DNA of 64,000 bases from Chelativorans alearensis (GTDB lineage: Bacteria > Pseudomonadota > Alphaproteobacteria > Rhizobiales > Rhizobiaceae): positions 188,501 through 252,500 of the forward strand of contig NZ_WQNI01000005.1 of NCBI RefSeq assembly GCF_010993735.1. Direction: 5' to 3'. The translations under genes were made by a program, and so were the position numbers. A model generated the notes under the pieces. It did no database searches and was not told where the DNA came from. It saw nothing but the letters and a program-made list of their open reading frames with translations. Below are positions 1 to 10,383 of this stretch, one piece after another. Positions within the stretch are counted from its first letter, which is position 1, and the number at the start of each line of letters is the position of its first letter.

Positions 1-500
1 CTCTGCCGGTCGAGCGAGGAGAGCGGCTCGTCCATCAGGAGGATCCGCGGATCGGCAAGAAGCGCCCGGCCGATGGCCACGCGCTGCCGCTCGCCGCCCG
101 AAAGGGTGCCGGGCAGGCGGTCGAGATGGTCTTCGAGGCCCAGAAGCGCCACCACCTCTGGCAAGGGCCTTCCCGCCGCCCGCCGGCCGGCCCAGCGCGC
201 ATAGGTGAGGTTCCGCCGCACGGAAAGATGGGGAAATAGCCTGTCCTCCTGAAAGACGAAGCCGATACCCCGCGCGCGCGCCGGCAGGTCGATGCCGGCC
301 GCCGCATCAAAGAGCACGCGGCCGTCCGCCACGATGCGCCCTTCATCCGGCCTCGCCGTGCCGGCGATCATCTTGAGGATCGTGCTCTTGCCCGCCCCCG
401 AGCGGCCGAAAAGCGCGGTCACGCCCGGCTCGGCGGTAAAACGCGCCGAGACCGCGAAGCTGCCGGCTTTGCCGGCAATGTCGACCTCAAGCCCGCCCAT
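1..500 (-). CDS. modC: Molybdate ABC transporter ATP-binding protein ModC (partial, 3' end outside window)
   Basis: ATPase of the ModABC molybdate importer, acting on the cytoplasmic face. About 166 N-terminal residues are visible: Walker A GRSGAGKS at about residues 32-39, the Q-loop region (FVFQED), the ABC signature LSGGERQRVAIGRAL, and Walker B with D-loop (ILLMDEPLSSLD) just before the window edge. The rest of the ABC domain and any C-terminal molybdate-binding TOBE/MOP domain lie outside. The start overlaps the end of modB, as expected for translational coupling. An in-frame ATG at 518 is an alternative start; 500 was chosen because it gives the usual short N-terminus. Assignment as molybdate-specific rests on the adjacent modA and modB. 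Confidence 0.93.
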   Translation of the reverse strand, partial: MGGLEVDIAGKAGSFAVSARFTAEPGVTALFGRSGAGKSTILKMIAGTARPDEGRIVADGRVLFDAAAGIDLPARARGIGFVFQEDRLFPHLSVRRNLTYARWAGRRAAGRPLPEVVALLGLEDHLDRLPGTLSGGERQRVAIGRALLADPRILLMDEPLSSLDRQ

Positions 501-1194
501 CGCCGCCCCTTTGCCCATCTCCGCCCCTCTGGATAAGCCGCCCCGCCCACTCCGACAAAAGCACCGCGCCGAGCGCCAACAGGATGGAGACGACGATGAG
601 GCGCAGCGCCGCGGCGTCGCCGGTGGGGCTCTGTAAGAGGGCGTAGATCGCCAGCGAGAGCGTCTGCGTCTCACCGGGGATGTTGGAGACGAAGGTGATG
701 GTGGCGCCAAACTCGCCCAGCGCCTTGGCAAATGCCAGGACGGCGCCGGCCAGTAGCCCCGGCAATGCCAGCGGCAGCGTCACCGTCAGGAAAACGATGA
801 CGCGCGGCGCACCGAGCGTCGCCGCCGCCTCCTCGAGCCCCCGGTCGACCGCCTCCAGCGACAGGCGAATGGGCCGCACCAGCAGCGGAAAGGCCATGAC
901 GCCGGCGGCAAGCGCGGCCCCTGTCCAGCGGAAGGCGAAGGTGAGGCCGAACACGGCCTCCATGATCCGGCCGAGTGGGCCTTGCGTGCCGAAGAGAAGG
1001 AGCAGCCCATAGCCGGTGGCGACCGGCGGCAGCACCAGCGGCAGGGTGACGATCGCCTGCAAAAGCCCCTTCCCGGCAAAGCGCCGGCGCGCCAGCAGCC
1101 ACGCCACGGCAAAAGCCGGCGGAAGCGCGCACAAGGTGGCCGCGATCGCCACCTTGGCGGATAACAGGATGATCGCCGTTTCGGTCTCCGTCAT
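487..1194 (-). CDS. modB: Molybdate ABC transporter permease ModB
   Basis: Inner-membrane permease of the molybdate importer, 235 residues, normal for ModB. The N-terminus carries a membrane segment at about residues 9-34, and several further hydrophobic segments follow. The cytoplasmic EAA loop that docks on ModC is visible (EEAAATLGAPRVIVFLTVTL). The start ATG at 1194 overlaps the modA stop as ATGA. A longer open frame extends upstream, but it runs through the modA coding region in another frame and is not used. The C-terminus is a short Gly/Asp/Arg-rich tail overlapping modC. Confidence 0.95.
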   Translation of the reverse strand: MTETETAIILLSAKVAIAATLCALPPAFAVAWLLARRRFAGKGLLQAIVTLPLVLPPVATGYGLLLLFGTQGPLGRIMEAVFGLTFAFRWTGAALAAGVMAFPLLVRPIRLSLEAVDRGLEEAAATLGAPRVIVFLTVTLPLALPGLLAGAVLAFAKALGEFGATITFVSNIPGETQTLSLAIYALLQSPTGDAAALRLIVVSILLALGAVLLSEWAGRLIQRGGDGQRGGDGRA

Positions 1195-1955
1195 CGCCCG
1201 CCCGCCGTCATCGCATCGGGCCGAGCAAAGCCCAACGCGCGGAAAATCGCCTGCCCCTTGTCGCCCGCCAGGAAATCGAGAAAGGCTTCCGCCTGCGGCT
1301 TCGCCTTCACCGTTGCGGCGGCGGGATAGAGGATGGGCGGATGGCTCTCCGGCGGGAAGGTGTAGAGGGGGGGAAGCCCCGCCGCCTCCGCGTCCGACGC
1401 GTAGACGATCGCCGCCGCCGCCTCGCCACGCCGCGCAAGCTCCAGCGCCACGCGCACGTTCTCGGCATAGACGGCCCTCTCCCGCACCGTTTCCCACAGG
1501 CCGAGATGCGACAGGGCAGCCCGTGCGTAGCGCCCCGCCGGCACGTGGCTCGGGTCGCCCATGGCAATGCGCCCGCGGGCAAGAAGCGCGTCCGGCCGGC
1601 TGTCCGCCGCCGCCTCGGACGAGACGATGGCAAGCGCGTTCCCCGCCACCGTCTCGACGCTCGCCTCCCGGACAAGCCCGCGCTCAGTGAGCCAGTCCAT
1701 CCACGCGATATCGGCCGAGACATAGACATCGGCCGGCGCCCCCGCCTCGATCTGGCGCGCCAGCACGGAGCTCGCGGCAAGGGAAACGACGGCCTCGATC
1801 CCGCTTTCCGCCGTAAAGGCAGGCACCACGCGATCCATCGCGTCCTTCATGCTGGCGGCGGCAAAGATGGTAAGGCGCTCGGAAGCCCCCGCCGCGGGCG
1901 GAAGAAAGCCGGCAAGTGCCACGAGAACGGCGGCAACAACCTTGATCAAACACAT
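1191..1955 (-). CDS. modA: Molybdate ABC transporter periplasmic substrate-binding protein ModA
   Basis: Periplasmic molybdate-binding protein, 254 residues, first gene of modABC. The N-terminus is a clear signal peptide (hydrophobic stretch VVAAVLVALAGFLPPAAG). It is followed by the ModA core opening TIFAAASMKDAMD, where the Ser residues help bind the oxyanion, the YVSADIAWMDWL segment, and the C-terminal FLDFLAGDKGQAIF motif typical of this family. An in-frame extension to 2063 is open but would precede the signal peptide with low-complexity sequence, so ATG 1955 was chosen. The stop overlaps the modB start by four bases. Confidence 0.95.
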   Translation of the reverse strand: MCLIKVVAAVLVALAGFLPPAAGASERLTIFAAASMKDAMDRVVPAFTAESGIEAVVSLAASSVLARQIEAGAPADVYVSADIAWMDWLTERGLVREASVETVAGNALAIVSSEAAADSRPDALLARGRIAMGDPSHVPAGRYARAALSHLGLWETVRERAVYAENVRVALELARRGEAAAAIVYASDAEAAGLPPLYTFPPESHPPILYPAAATVKAKPQAEAFLDFLAGDKGQAIFRALGFARPDAMTAGGR

Positions 1956-2286
1956 CCTCCAGGGTCGGCGGCGCTCTCCGCGCCCATGAGCAGGACGTGA
2001 TGGTGGACAGGCCCGGCATCCGCGCCCCGGATGCCGCCATGCCCTTGACACACAGGCAGCCAATCACCGCCGCCCGCACCCTCTCGGCGCCCCCAAGCTT
2101 ATGCCTCGCGCACCGCCATTTGGCAAGAAAGGCCGCACCTCCTCTCCGGACACGCACCTTCAACCAATAACCCCAAATTTCGCCCCCAGGCGTGACCTCG
2201 GATACGCGCCCCCTCGCGCCCCCCTCTGTCCTGAGCTTGTCGAAGGGCGCCGCCATTTCCGGCATTTCAAGACGCCCACCCGCGTG

Positions 2287-2391
2287 CGTCATCCCGGAAA
2301 GCCGAAGGCTTGTCCGGGACCCATTCCGTGACATCGACGTTCCGGAATGGGTCCCGACAGTCTCCGCTTCGCTCCGACTTCCGGGACGACG
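2287..2391. repeat. Dispersed palindromic intergenic repeat
   Basis: Outer arms begin GTCATCCCGGAA and end TTCCGGGACGAC. Nested inside is a near-perfect inner inverted repeat, GGGACCCATTCCG with CGGAATGGGTCCC. Repeats opening CGTCATCCCGGA and containing GGGACCCATTCC are widespread between genes in Rhizobiales. Mobility or function is not evident from the sequence. Confidence 0.7.
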
Positions 2392-2559
2392 CGGGCGCGG
2401 GGATAAAATGTGGCGACAAAGATGCTGTCTTTCCTGCCAACTCATTGTTTTCACTCTCTTCCGAAAAATTTCTCCAACTTTTTTCGCAGGAAAATACGCC
2501 CCCCTGCCCAGCCCACCCTTACAATCCTCCGCATCGCCCTCACGGGAACCTTGGTCCGG

Positions 2560-2900
2560 ACCGGGGACACGGGGAGGGCGGCGGAGACCTCGCCCTGCAG
2601 GAACGGTACCTGCAGGCGTAAGGCGACCGCGGAGAAGCCGCTAGGGCCTTTGTTCGGCCCGGCTAAGACCACCCCCTAATTGGGTGCAGCCGGGAAGGAG
2701 AAAGGCCCGAGTGACCGGCCGACCGTCGGGACAGCCTCCGGTGGGGCGCGTTGGACGCCTTATTTGAGGCGCCCCCAAAGCGCCTCGTGCGGTGCCGAAG
2801 ACGCGCCCCGCTTCCCACTTCCTCAATGGCCAGACGCGAAGGCGGAGCGTGGCAACGATGGCGCACATCCCTACGGTCGGCGGCGGGGATAAATCAAGCG
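2560..2900. ncRNA. Candidate structured RNA, hairpin-rich, unidentified
   Basis: Several stable hairpins follow one another with no coding potential: CCTGCAGG arms at 2594-2601 and 2609-2616 (7-nt loop, outer CG pairs beyond a bulge); GGGCC/GGCCC at 2644-2648 and 2656-2660; CACCC/GGGTG around 2670-2686; and a perfect GAGGCGC/GCGCCTC stem at 2766-2772 and 2780-2786. Neither strand carries the conserved motifs of RNase P RNA, tmRNA, SRP RNA or a cobalamin or Moco riboswitch that I could recognise. No clear promoter or terminator brackets it. It may be a structured RNA or a decayed repeat, and the strand is unknown. Confidence 0.25.
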
Positions 2901-3052
2901 AAGGCGGATCACTATATCGCTCATCTTTGCACGCAAAAACAAATGGTTAGGCGACACACCGCAAATTTCCGGCGCAAAAAACGCACGCATTTATCCCCGC
3001 CGGCGCGCACCGGCGGAAAATGGGGCCGAGACAAGAAACGGAGGTCCCCTTC

Positions 3053-3934
3053 ATGCTTTCCGCCGACACGATAGAACGCATCATCGACACCGCCAGCCGC
3101 GCCGGCCTGGAACCCGCCCTCATCCTCGCCGTGGTCGAGGTGGAGACCGGCGGCAGGACGCATGCGGTCGTCAACGGCAGGCGCGAGCCGCTGATCCGCT
3201 TCGAAGGCCATTATTTCGACCGCCGCCTTTCCCCGCCGGACCGGGAGTTGGCCCGCCGCGAGGGCCTTGCAGCCCCCTCTGCCGGCGCGGTGCACAACCC
3301 GCCGGGGCAGGCCGCGCGCTGGCGGATGCTCGAGCGCGCGGTCGAGATAGACCGCCGCGCCGCCTACGAATCCACCTCCTGGGGCATGGGGCAGGTGATG
3401 GGCGCCCACTGGGCCTGGCTCGGCTTTGAGAACGTGGATGCGCTGGTGGACAGGGCGCGCAGCGGGCTGGAAGGCGAACTCGACCTCATGCTGCGCTATA
3501 TCGGCAAGGCCGGCCTGTTGGAGCCGCTCGGCCGCCGCGACTGGGCGGCCTTCGCCCGCGGCTATAACGGCCCGGCCTTCGCCAGGAACAGCTACCACGT
3601 AAAACTCTCCCTCGCCTATCGCCGCCACGCCCGCCGGCTGGCGGAAGCCGGTGCGCCGCTCGGCCTCCTGCGCAGGGGGGACCGCGGCATGGCGGTGCGG
3701 CACCTGCAAAACCTGCTTCGCGCGCTCGGCCACGCGGTGGCCGCCGACGGCGATTTCGGTCCAAGGACCGGTGCAGCGGTCAGGCTGTTCCAGCGCCGCC
3801 AGGGGCTGGCGGCCGACGGCATTGTCGGCCCGGCAACCATGGCGGCGATGGAAAAGGCATTGCCGCCGGCCGGCGCCGACCGGGCATTGCAAGAAGGCAT
3901 TGCCGCGCTATGGCGGCGTATCGCGAAACCCTGA
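3053..3934 (+). CDS. Endolysin-like N-acetylmuramidase with C-terminal peptidoglycan-binding domain
   Basis: A predicted glycosidase that cleaves the peptidoglycan glycan backbone; 293 residues. The N-terminal part (about 1-185) resembles the phage-type N-acetylmuramidase family (DUF3380), with the likely catalytic Glu at residue 31 in EVETGG and the later LIRFEGHYF motif. Residues about 203-262 form a PG_binding_1 domain (GDRGMAVRHLQNLLRALG, then DGIVGPATMAAM). No signal peptide is visible, as in phage endolysins, and no other phage gene is nearby, so it may be a domesticated lysin or cargo of another export route. ATG 3053 is preceded by GGAGGT at good spacing; an upstream in-frame start at 3020 lacks that. 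Confidence 0.85.
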   Translation: MLSADTIERIIDTASRAGLEPALILAVVEVETGGRTHAVVNGRREPLIRFEGHYFDRRLSPPDRELARREGLAAPSAGAVHNPPGQAARWRMLERAVEIDRRAAYESTSWGMGQVMGAHWAWLGFENVDALVDRARSGLEGELDLMLRYIGKAGLLEPLGRRDWAAFARGYNGPAFARNSYHVKLSLAYRRHARRLAEAGAPLGLLRRGDRGMAVRHLQNLLRALGHAVAADGDFGPRTGAAVRLFQRRQGLAADGIVGPATMAAMEKALPPAGADRALQEGIAALWRRIAKP

Positions 3935-4005
3935 GCGGCCGCGCCATTTGAATTCGCGTTGAATCGGTCTATGAGATGCACCGAAACCCCACACAGGAGC
4001 CGGCG

Positions 4006-4650
4006 ATGAAGAAGAGGAAAACGGAAAAGCTTCTGGAGATCCTGTCGGGGCAGCCGGTCATCCCGGTGCTCAAGATCGATCGCATCGCCGATGCCGTCCC
4101 GCTGACCCGCGCTCTCGCCAAGGGCGGGCTGCCGGCGGTCGAGATCACGCTGCGCACGCCCGATGCGCTGGATGCGATCCGCCTGGTCGTCGACGAAGTG
4201 CCAGAAGCCATCGTCGGCGCCGGCACCATCCTCACGGGCAAGGATTTCACCGGCGCGGCGGTGGCCGGCGCGCAATTCATCGTTTCACCCGGAACGACAC
4301 AGGAGCTCCTCGACGCGGCCGCCCAGTCGGAGGTGCCCTTCCTGCCGGGCGCGATCACGCCCAGCGAGGTCATGGCCATGTGCGACGAGGGATACGAGAT
4401 CCTGAAGTTCTTCCCTGCGGAGCAGGCCGGCGGCGCGGCTTTCCTGAAGTCGCTCTCCTCGCCTCTCTCCAGCGTGCGCTTCTGCCCGACCGGCGGCATC
4501 TCGCCAAAGAACGCGGCCGACTATCTGTCATTGCCCAATGTGGTGTGTATCGGCGGCTCCTGGGTCGCACCCGACGCCGAGCTTGCCGCCGGCAACTGGC
4601 AGGCGGTGGAAGACCTGGCACGCGAAGCGGCCAAGCTTGCCCGCCGATAA
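4006..4650 (+). CDS. eda: 2-dehydro-3-deoxy-phosphogluconate (KDPG) aldolase
   Basis: Class I aldolase of the Entner-Doudoroff pathway, cleaving KDPG to pyruvate and glyceraldehyde-3-phosphate; it often also acts on 4-hydroxy-2-oxoglutarate. The length of 214 residues is typical. The Schiff-base Lys is K134 in ILKFFPAEQ, the catalytic Glu is E46 in AVEITLRT, and the phosphate/pyruvate loop GAGTI is present. ATG 4006 follows AGGAG; an upstream in-frame ATG at 3976 would add an untypical N-terminus. No edd or zwf neighbour is present here, so it appears to be a single-gene unit. Confidence 0.95.
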   Translation: MKKRKTEKLLEILSGQPVIPVLKIDRIADAVPLTRALAKGGLPAVEITLRTPDALDAIRLVVDEVPEAIVGAGTILTGKDFTGAAVAGAQFIVSPGTTQELLDAAAQSEVPFLPGAITPSEVMAMCDEGYEILKFFPAEQAGGAAFLKSLSSPLSSVRFCPTGGISPKNAADYLSLPNVVCIGGSWVAPDAELAAGNWQAVEDLAREAAKLARR

Positions 4651-4667
4651 TCGGGCGGATTTCCCTG

Positions 4668-4810
4668 GGGCGTGCTGAGATTCAGGTCAGGGCGCGGCGA
4701 AAATGGTGATTTTCGAGAACCGAAGCGCAGTGTACGTACGGGTACATGAGCACCGGAAGCGCAGAAAATCGCCATTTGCAGCCCGTCATGGCGTGAATAT
4801 CGACACGCCC
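4668..4810. repeat. Large imperfect inverted repeat between convergent genes
   Basis: The element begins GGGCGTG and ends CACGCCC; the left arm AAAATGGTGATTTTC mirrors GAAAATCGCCATTT on the right. Between the arms is a short related motif pair (GAAGCGCAGTGTACG and GGAAGCGCAG). It fills the gap between eda and the convergent DUF882 gene and could fold into one long hairpin on either strand. Similar elements recur in Rhizobiales genomes, so a dispersed repeat acting as a bidirectional terminator is plausible. Confidence 0.65.
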
Positions 4811-6618
4811 TACTCGAACTTCGCCACCGAGAGGAATGTGACCGCCCTGCCGCTGAAGCTGCGGGCATCGGCCACCTCGACGCCTTGCTCGAAGCCGCCG
4901 GTGTAGACGGCCTTGGGCGCGGCGGCGATTTCGGCGCTGAAGGCGGGAACGTCCGCGTGCTGCGTCCTGTCGAGCACCGATTCCCGGCTGAGCATGCGTT
5001 GAGCCGTCGCCACCGTTACTGGCAGCACCATCGCTTTAGGCTCGGCGAGTGTGTCCGCCGGGGCCGGCTTGGGGCCTTTGGGCGTCGTCTTCACATTGCC
5101 GGAGAGGAGCGCTTCCGGCGACATGCCGCCGTTCTCCTTCAAAAGCGCCGTGCGCGGCGACGCTGCGGCCCGCTGCTCCTTGGCCGCCGGCCCGGTAGCC
5201 CTCGCCGCCTGGCGCCCCTCATCGCCCGATGCGCGCCTCGGCGCTGTAGGCAGTGCGGCAAGGGTATATTCAGGCCTCCCAATGCCCGTCGCGACTGCCG
5301 GCACCGGCATAGCGGCCGTCAGCACCTCCTTGGCATCCCTTTCGGGGGCATCTCTCTCGGAGACATCCTTCTCGGGCAAGCCATCCTTCTGCGCCGCCAG
5401 GATCTCGGCGATCGCGTCCGAAGAGCGCGGCGGCTCCGGCCGGCGCGTGGGTGTAACGAAGGCGGTCGCCACCTGCATCGTCGCGTCGTCTTCGCTCTCC
5501 GCCGTTTCTTCCGCGGGCGCATAGTCCGGCCGCCGGGTCGGCCGCGGCACATTGAGCGCCACCTGCACCGCCTCTTCCTGCGGTGCCGCCTCTTCGGCGT
5601 TTTCAGGCGTCGATGCCTCAACCTGCAGCGGTGTTCCGACTTCGACAGTCGGGCGCGGGGCGCCGCGAGGCACGGGCACCGAGCGGGCGGGCAACGCGGC
5701 AAGGATGGTGGCCGGCGTCTCGGGCTCCGGCTGGGCCTGCTGCGGCTGAGCCACCTGCCGCTGCGCCTGCTGCACTGCCTGCGCCGGGCGCGGCGCAGCT
5801 GCGACCTGCGTGTCGGCGTTATCCTCTTCCTCGTCGGCGCCACCGCCGAAGAGCGCGGCAAGAAGCCCCCGCCCGCGTCTGCGGCCGCCGCTGTCGTCCG
5901 CCACCTGGATGGAGCCGCCGTTGCGCTGGCGCGCTTCGTAGGAAGCGAGCGCCTGCTGGTACCCCGGCAAGGGCTTGCCGTCGGAAGGCACGTGCAGCGT
6001 CTTGCCGTCGGGGAAGACCGAAGCCAGCTCCGTGCGGCTCATGCGCGGCCAGTGGCGCACATTGCCGACGTCGAGATGGACGAAAGGAGAGCCCGAGCGC
6101 GGATAGTAGCCGACACCGCCGATCTGCATCTTCAAACCGAGATTGCGCAGCGTGGAAAGCTTCACATCCGGCAGGTAGAAGTCCACCGCCTTGCCCAGCA
6201 TATGCTGGCTTTTCTCGGCCACGCCGCTGGAGCGGCTGCGCAGCATGGCGTTCGTCGCGGGCGATCGATAGGCGGAGACGACATGGATATAGTCGCGCGA
6301 GCCAGAGGCGCGGTAGACCTCCCACAGGAGGTCGAGCAGGCGCGGGTCCATCTTGGTGGGCTCGTTGCGGCGCCAGTCGCGCAGGATCTGGTTGACCTGG
6401 TTGAGGCCGCTCTGCAGATAGCGGCCGTTGCGCTTGTAGGTGATCTCGGCCCGTTCTTTGGTGTGCAGGAAATAGAACTTCAGCGTACGCGTCTCAGCCG
6501 TTGCCGCCGGGGCGGCGGCAAAAAGGACCGTCACCGCAAGCATCAGCCCGGCCAGAACCTTGACCGGCCCAAACCCTCCCTTGCGCAATCGGCGATGCGA
6601 AACGTCGTCGTTTTTCAA
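4810..6618 (-). CDS. DUF882 / YcbK-type murein peptidase with long C-terminal extension
   Basis: A predicted periplasmic Zn peptidase of the M15-like DUF882 (YcbK) family, acting on peptidoglycan cross-links; 602 residues. After basic residues comes a signal segment (VLAGLMLAVTVLFAAAPAATA). The catalytic-like domain spans about residues 44-205 and has the metal motifs SAYRSPATNAML, SQHMLGKAVDFYLPD and FVHLDVGNVRHW. The remaining roughly 390 residues are Pro/Ala/Glu-rich, probably disordered and much longer than in YcbK, with three copies of a (P)TRRP(D/E) motif. The biochemical specificity is inferred from the family only. Confidence 0.87.
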   Translation of the reverse strand: MKNDDVSHRRLRKGGFGPVKVLAGLMLAVTVLFAAAPAATAETRTLKFYFLHTKERAEITYKRNGRYLQSGLNQVNQILRDWRRNEPTKMDPRLLDLLWEVYRASGSRDYIHVVSAYRSPATNAMLRSRSSGVAEKSQHMLGKAVDFYLPDVKLSTLRNLGLKMQIGGVGYYPRSGSPFVHLDVGNVRHWPRMSRTELASVFPDGKTLHVPSDGKPLPGYQQALASYEARQRNGGSIQVADDSGGRRRGRGLLAALFGGGADEEEDNADTQVAAAPRPAQAVQQAQRQVAQPQQAQPEPETPATILAALPARSVPVPRGAPRPTVEVGTPLQVEASTPENAEEAAPQEEAVQVALNVPRPTRRPDYAPAEETAESEDDATMQVATAFVTPTRRPEPPRSSDAIAEILAAQKDGLPEKDVSERDAPERDAKEVLTAAMPVPAVATGIGRPEYTLAALPTAPRRASGDEGRQAARATGPAAKEQRAAASPRTALLKENGGMSPEALLSGNVKTTPKGPKPAPADTLAEPKAMVLPVTVATAQRMLSRESVLDRTQHADVPAFSAEIAAAPKAVYTGGFEQGVEVADARSFSGRAVTFLSVAKFE

Positions 6619-6813
6619 ACCTTGGCCTTCGGCAGAAATTGTCCCCGAAACGAGAGCCGCACATCGCCCCCGAACGAATGCGCAGTCTCCATGACAATGG
6701 TTAACCGAGACTTATTGAAACGGCAATGCTCTAGGAGCGTGGCGAGAACGTGGCACGGCGCCATTTGGTTCGGGCTTGGTGTACGAATGCTGAAGCCGCC
6801 GCCCGAGCCGGCC

Positions 6814-8307
<1,494 letters not shown>

Positions 8308-8505
8308 GAATGCAACAGCTTTAAAGAAACACCCAAATGCGCTTGTTAGCGGACTGGAACAACATGGCACAGGCTTCTAAACAGGCATTCAAGAAACCCG
8401 GTGAATGAATCCTTTCTGTCAAAAAACACAGGTTCCTTTCAGAAAACTAAGGATTCGGCCCGCAGTTCGAACGGGCTTTGAGCCCGCAGACAGGAGTACC
8501 CCCTC

Positions 8506-10368
8506 ATGGCCCTATCTCCAGATCGGTCCGGCAACATCGCCCGCGCAACGCAAGCCGCGGTCGCAGACGCCCGCAAGACAGCCGATCTCGGCAGCCTGCC
8601 CGAGTGGAACCTTGCCGACCTCTATCCGGCGATGGACAGCAGCGAGATAACCGACGACCTGGCGCGCGCCGAGCGCGAGGCCCGTGCCTTCGAGGAGGCG
8701 TGGAAGGGCCGTCTGGCGGACGAGGCGGCGAAGGGAAGCGAGGGACGGCTGGGCGAGGCAGTGCGCGCCTATGAAGGGCTCGACGAGCTTTTCGGCCGCA
8801 TCGGCTCCTATGCCGGCCTTATCTACGCCTCCGACACGTCGGATCCAAAACGCGCGAAATTCTATGGCGACGTGCAGGAGAAGCTGACCGATGCCAGCAC
8901 GCGGCTCCTCTTCTTCACGCTCGAACTGAACAAGATCGACGACGCGCTGATCCACACCGCGCTCGAGCAGGACGCGCTTTTCGGCCACTACCGCCCTTGG
9001 GTGCTGGACATCCGCAAGGACAGGCCGCACCAGCTCGAAGACCGCATCGAGCAGCTTTTCCATGAAAGCTCGATGGTCGGGCACGGCGCCTGGAACCGCC
9101 TCTTCGACGAGACCATGACGAGCCTGCGCTTTACCGTCGACGGCGAGGAGTTGACGCTCGAGCCGACGCTGAACCTTTTGCAGGATGCCGATGGCGAGAA
9201 GCGGCGCAAGGCGGCCGAGGCGCTCTCGGCGACACTTGGCGAGCACATCCGCCTCTTCACGCTCGTCACCAACACGCTTGCCAAGGACAAGGAAATCTCC
9301 GACCGCTGGCGCAGCTTCGCCGACGTAGCCGATTCACGCCATCTCGCCAACCGGGTGGAGCGCGAGGTGGTGGATGCGCTGGCGGCTTCCGTGCGTGAAG
9401 CCTTCCCGCGCCTCTCACACCGCTACTATGCCATGAAGGCCAAGTGGCTCGGCATGGAAGCGCTCAACCACTGGGACCGCAACGCCCCCCTGCCCGAGGC
9501 GCCGCAGACCGTCATCGGATGGGACGAGGCCAGGGAAACGGTACTCTCGGCCTATCGCTCTTTCGCTCCTGAGATGGCGGAGATCGCCGGCCGCTTCTTC
9601 GAGCACAACTGGATCGACGCGCCGGTGCGGCCCGGAAAGGCGCCTGGCGCCTTTGCCCACCCAACGGTGCCCTCCGTGCACCCCTACGTGCTCTTGAATT
9701 ACATGGGTAAGCCGCGCGACGTGATGACGCTCGCCCACGAGCTCGGCCACGGCGTGCATCAGGTGCTGGCGGGCGAGCAGGGGGCGCTCATGTCGGCGAC
9801 GCCGCTGACCTTGGCCGAGACGGCCTCCGTCTTCGGCGAGATGCTCACCTTCCGCTCGCTCATCGACCGCACCACCGACCGGCGCGAGCGCAAGGCCATG
9901 CTGGCGCAGAAGGTGGAGGACATGATCAACACGGTGGTGCGCCAGATCGCCTTCTACGAGTTTGAGCGCAAGGTGCACACCGAGCGCCGCAAGGGCGAGC
10001 TGACGTCGGACCGGCTGGGCGAATTGTGGCTGGAGGTGCAGGCCGAGAGCCTGGGACCGGCGGTGAAGCTGCGCGAGGGCTACGAGACGTTCTGGGCCTA
10101 TATCCCCCACTTCATCCACTCGCCCTTCTACGTCTACGCCTATGCCTTCGGCGACTGCCTGGTGAACTCTCTCTTCGCCGTCTACCAGCAATCCGAGAAG
10201 GGCTTTCAGGAGAAGTATTTCGAGCTTCTGAAGGCCGGCGGCACGAAGCATCATTCGGAACTTCTGGCACCCTTCGGCCTCGACGCCTCCGATCCCGCCT
10301 TCTGGGGCAAGGGCCTTGCCGTCATCGAAGGGCTGATTGACGAACTGCAAGAGCTGGACGAAGGGTGA
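8506..10368 (+). CDS. pepF: M3 family oligoendopeptidase F
   Basis: A cytoplasmic Zn metallopeptidase that degrades short peptides; 620 residues, normal for PepF/M3B enzymes. The metal-binding HELGH lies at residues 411-415 (LAHELGHGVHQ), followed by the downstream Glu-bearing TASVFGEM motif and the substrate-channel region with conserved Tyr and His (HSPFYVYAYAFGD). ATG 8506 follows an AGGAG site. It ends 15 bases before pabB on the same strand, so the two may be cotranscribed although the functions look unrelated. Confidence 0.95.
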   Translation: MALSPDRSGNIARATQAAVADARKTADLGSLPEWNLADLYPAMDSSEITDDLARAEREARAFEEAWKGRLADEAAKGSEGRLGEAVRAYEGLDELFGRIGSYAGLIYASDTSDPKRAKFYGDVQEKLTDASTRLLFFTLELNKIDDALIHTALEQDALFGHYRPWVLDIRKDRPHQLEDRIEQLFHESSMVGHGAWNRLFDETMTSLRFTVDGEELTLEPTLNLLQDADGEKRRKAAEALSATLGEHIRLFTLVTNTLAKDKEISDRWRSFADVADSRHLANRVEREVVDALAASVREAFPRLSHRYYAMKAKWLGMEALNHWDRNAPLPEAPQTVIGWDEARETVLSAYRSFAPEMAEIAGRFFEHNWIDAPVRPGKAPGAFAHPTVPSVHPYVLLNYMGKPRDVMTLAHELGHGVHQVLAGEQGALMSATPLTLAETASVFGEMLTFRSLIDRTTDRRERKAMLAQKVEDMINTVVRQIAFYEFERKVHTERRKGELTSDRLGELWLEVQAESLGPAVKLREGYETFWAYIPHFIHSPFYVYAYAFGDCLVNSLFAVYQQSEKGFQEKYFELLKAGGTKHHSELLAPFGLDASDPAFWGKGLAVIEGLIDELQELDEG

Positions 10369-10383
10369 TATCGTAACTTCGAT

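Larger units (their letters stand above)
1956..3052. other. Long intergenic region, no convincing gene
   Basis: About 1.1 kb separates modA (leftward) from the muramidase gene (rightward). Short open frames exist on both strands, but none has a ribosome binding site, a family motif or normal codon use. The region holds a common alphaproteobacterial motif (CTGAGCTTGTCGAAGGG, about 2231-2247), a long palindromic dispersed repeat (2287-2391) and a hairpin-dense segment (2560-2900) listed separately. The stretch 2900-3010 is AT-richer and probably contains the promoter for the downstream gene. No ModE-like operator was recognised. Confidence 0.6.

Noticed and set aside
2192-2644. Short open frames in the modA to muramidase gap
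   Set aside because: They run through a palindromic repeat and hairpins and lack ribosome binding sites and homology-like motifs.
2560-2900. RNase P RNA, tmRNA, SRP RNA or Moco/cobalamin riboswitch
   Set aside because: The conserved sequence blocks of these RNAs were looked for on both strands and not found; kept only as an unidentified structured candidate.
3020-3052. Upstream start for the muramidase
   Set aside because: It adds eleven polar residues and no signal peptide, while ATG 3053 has a good ribosome binding site.
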